Source: Tethya wilhelma
Lineage: Eukaryota; Porifera; Demospongiae; Tethyida; Tethyidae
Length of the DNA: 64,000 nucleotides
Reading direction: 5' to 3'
Assembly (NCBI GenBank): GCA_964030475.1
Contig: CAXIPT010000002.1
Span: 16,676,749-16,740,748 of the forward strand
Below are positions 61,361 to 64,000 of this stretch, piece after piece. Below the pieces are notes generated by a model. That model was given only the letters and a program-made list of their open reading frames with translations, ran no database searches and was not told the DNA's origin. Positions within the stretch are counted from its first letter, which is position 1, and the number at the start of each line of letters is the position of its first letter. The translations under genes and the position numbers were made by a program.

Positions 61361-64000
61361 ATGGATTTACCTGGCAAGCTTGGCTATTCAATTCTTGGTG
61401 ATGAATCCATCCAGTTTGTGAGATCTCCCAGAGAATTCATTGAGAAGAAATGCAAGGAACATGGACAGGTGTTTCAATGTAGAATGCTAAACAAGCCACA
61501 TGTCCTCTTGACATCAAACAGTGCTGCTCAAGAACTACTGAAAGGTACGCCGATAATCAGAGAAATTTTCTTATGATATCGACATACTTTACACTTACCT
61601 TGGTTACTGTGGCGTAATGCACCCTTTCAATATCCTTAATTGGGATGACTGTATAATATTATTGCTAATTTGCACAAACCATAGATGTTATAGACGTAGC
61701 ACACACACGTACACACACACACAAACACACACATGCAACTGCTTCCTTTGCTTTCATAAGGATATTGTATTATACACTTATAGCTGAATCCCTCCAAGTC
61801 CTTCCCACTTATCCAAAAATGGTCTTTCTTTCATTACAACAGAGAAGTGGGGGAGTTTCTCCATGGGCTACAAAGAATACATGGCCCAGCTGTTTGATGA
61901 CAACCTCTTATTCCTGGAAGGTGAGTGTCAACATGGCTGGCTCCTTGTTTCAGAATGTGTACATTGGTTTGCTAATAGGCACTGCTGCAGTTGATGCTAC
62001 GTATACAACAACAACTTTTCACATCATGTGTAAACTGATTCCAGTACAAATACACATACTTATATAATATATATATATATATATCCTGTGTAAAGTAGGA
62101 AACTGTAGATTATCATAATAAGGCCCTCACATATACACACCATAGTCTATCAAGCTAGACCCCTTAGGATCAATAATCATGAAGTACAAAAATTTTGTGT
62201 AAAGTAGGGAATTGTGTAAATTGAACAGAATTAGGTCCTCACACAATCATACACTGCAAGTATCAGCAATCATAAACTACATTAATTTTATGTTTTAGGA
62301 GATTCTTGGAATGACTTGAGAAAAGCTTTAGAAGGTGTGTTCAGTCATAAGTCAGTGGCTACATCTGCTCAACAGACAAAAGAGTGAGTTTTTAGAATAA
62401 TGACATTGATTGCAACAAACACCCCAGTGTCACCATTGATTTCCTTATTCTTGTAGTATCATCAGTGAATACATGAGTCAAATTGAAACTGAGTAAGTAT
62501 ACAATACCAGCACTAGTGTTGCTTCACTGAATGAAACACAAAATCAAAGTTCCTTGGTTGTATCTCCCTAGTAACTCTGTGGTACTCTACGAGACTCTAA
62601 AAGAACTTGCCACACGTCTCTCGATAGCTCTGTTCCTTAGCACAGACATTGGTGGGGAAGATGCCCGCGAGATCTCTCATCTAATGACCACTCACTGGAG
62701 AGGAATCATATCAGTACCACTGCCGATACGAATCCCATGGTCCACATGGAGGTCAGGGTTCAGTAAAGCATTGACTGCAAAAGATAAATTATTGGAACTG
62801 ATCGTGGAGAAGCTAAAGAGCAATCCATCCAAGTGAGAGATGTTTGATTGCTAATATACAAGCCACACTCACGTACACTTGCACTGTGACACACAACAGC
62901 ATTGCTGCAGGTGTAGGTGAAACATGCAATGAGAGAGATGCTGTAGCCAGACACCTGTTGCTGTTTGTCTCAGCACTCATTCCCAAAGCAATGGCATCTC
63001 TGCTAACATCAACAGTGATAGAGCTCTGTAAACCACAAAATGTATGTGGGATTTTATATATTGGATTATATAATTATTGATATTATAATTTTTTCTCAAT
63101 TCCATTGTAATTATGATAATGGTGCAGTTAATGTGGCAGGACTTGATCAGTGATGATAGCAAACTGGAAGACATCATTTTAGAGATTCAAAGACTGTGGC
63201 CTCCTTTCTTTGGAGGGAGAAGAATATGCACAGAGGTATGTTTGTCTAGTTCTTGTTACTGAATATATATTGTGATTTTTTTGTTTGTTTATTTGCTTGT
63301 TTTTGTTTTTGTTTATTTTTCCACAGGAGTGTGAGATAGCTGGCTATCGTATCCCTGAGGGATTCTCTGTAGCATATGTCTCCTACTTTGCCAACAGAGA
63401 CAGCAAAGTATTTCCACAACCAAACACTTTCAGACCGGAACGATGGACACTCGAGTGAGTACGATACGATATAGTATGATAGTGGCACAACAAGAGGCAC
63501 AATGGTCTTCATAAGGTCTTGTGTTTACAGGAATGCCAGTGACAAGGATAGAGTGTGGACATTTGGTAGTGGCCCCAGACAATGCATAGGGAAGGTCCTC
63601 TCCACTACGTTGCTCAAAGTGAGTTGACAGCTATTTAGTCGGCACTAGCCTTGTAAACCATGGAGGCCTTCTCCACTTTGCTACAATACATAGCACGCAG
63701 GGTCTGGTTACGAGGCTAAATCAACACCAGACCTTCCAAACCTTGCTACATAAGATTATGTAATTTGAGGTTTCTATTACATGTTATATACACCAAGGTA
63801 CATCATGCAATGTTTGTTAAAATTTGCATAATATTCACAGCAGTGTACATTCATGATTATAATTAATTTTATTTTATCTGTCAACACTCCACAGCAATGT
63901 ATTCATCAGCTACACACCCACTTTCTGTGGGAGTTGGTTCCTGACCAAGACCTCTCCTACAAGATGCTTCCAGTGTCACGACCAAAGGAGGACATCAAAG
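61361..64000 (+). CDS. Cytochrome P450, 3' end beyond the right edge
   Basis: Haem-thiolate enzyme. Exons: 61361-61544, 61843-61920, 62299-62383, 62457-62492, 62572-62832, 62900-63041, 63128-63235, 63327-63454, 63531-63618, 63895-64000 (continuing); phases match throughout. Seen: ExxR as EIQR in the K-helix, RPERW (PERF-like) region, and the haem loop FGSGPRQCIGK with the ligand cysteine. Two oddities: the N-terminus (MDLPGKLGYSILGD) has no hydrophobic anchor, and the I-helix reads LLLFVSALIPKAMASLLTS, without the usual acid-Thr pair of A-G-x-D-T. Sequence style recalls the CYP26/CYP120 or non-monooxygenase P450 groups, but no subfamily is claimed. Loss of the acid-alcohol pair suggests chemistry other than classical oxygen insertion. 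The next upstream feature is the MITE at 60614. Confidence 0.88.
62058..62083. repeat. (AT)n microsatellite, P450 intron 2
   Basis: AT run within the second intron of the P450 gene, flanked by repeated TCCTGTGTAAAGTAGG and TTTGTGTAAAGTAGG motifs (62082-62098 and about 62196-62210). Confidence 0.75.

Overview
The window looks like nuclear DNA of an early-branching animal, most likely a demosponge such as Amphimedon (inference). Genes are packed a few hundred bases apart and cut by many short GT-AG introns. The gene set is metazoan: AMBRA1, RAB28, TCERG1, eIF3a, a tetraspanin and an UNC13-type protein. Introns and spacers carry palindromic transposon-like elements and CA/GA microsatellites. I assembled exon models by hand; every model marked as complete stays in one reading phase from start to stop.

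Layout. 1-1809 (-): hexokinase, running off the left edge, head-to-head with TCERG1 (2054-7387, +), which has 15 exons. 7482-15353 (+): glutaminyl-tRNA synthetase, whose ninth intron holds an intronless antisense LRR-like gene (10430-14147, -). 15354-19399: a gene-free, repeat-rich spacer with an inverted-repeat element, a nested element and a 65-base gap. 19400-26285 (-): eIF3a, 20 exons; its fourth intron contains two spliceable exons of importin beta and a nested pair of transposon-like elements. 26486-27733 (-): RAB28, sharing a 159-bp divergent promoter with a very short AMBRA1 (27893-29999, +). 30124-32212 (-): BOD1/Shg1-like protein. 33273-45471 (+): a large UNC13/MUN-like protein ending in a DEP-like domain. 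45814-58605 (+): a 2,817-residue TOPAZ1-like protein with an AT-hook and a CCCH finger. 59542-60468 (-): tetraspanin. 61361-64000 (+): cytochrome P450, running off the right edge.

Assembly cautions. Single Ns (7213, 11965, 24564, 33934, 42183, 49806) look like contig joins. At 11965 and 49806 the flanks repeat exactly (1,317 and 505 bp), so these are unmerged contig overlaps; removing one copy restores continuous reading frames. The join at 42183 coincides with a phase break in the UNC13-like gene, implying a lost exon.

The genes do not form one pathway. They cover glycolysis, transcription elongation and splicing, translation (QARS, eIF3a), autophagy and ubiquitin control (AMBRA1), vesicle traffic (RAB28, UNC13-like), chromatin (BOD1-like) and probably RNA or germline control (TOPAZ1-like). 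The most interesting signals are gene pieces living inside other genes' introns, a minimal split-propeller AMBRA1, a P450 without the usual oxygen-activation motif, a TOPAZ1-like gene outside vertebrates, and a MITE family with 9-bp target duplications.
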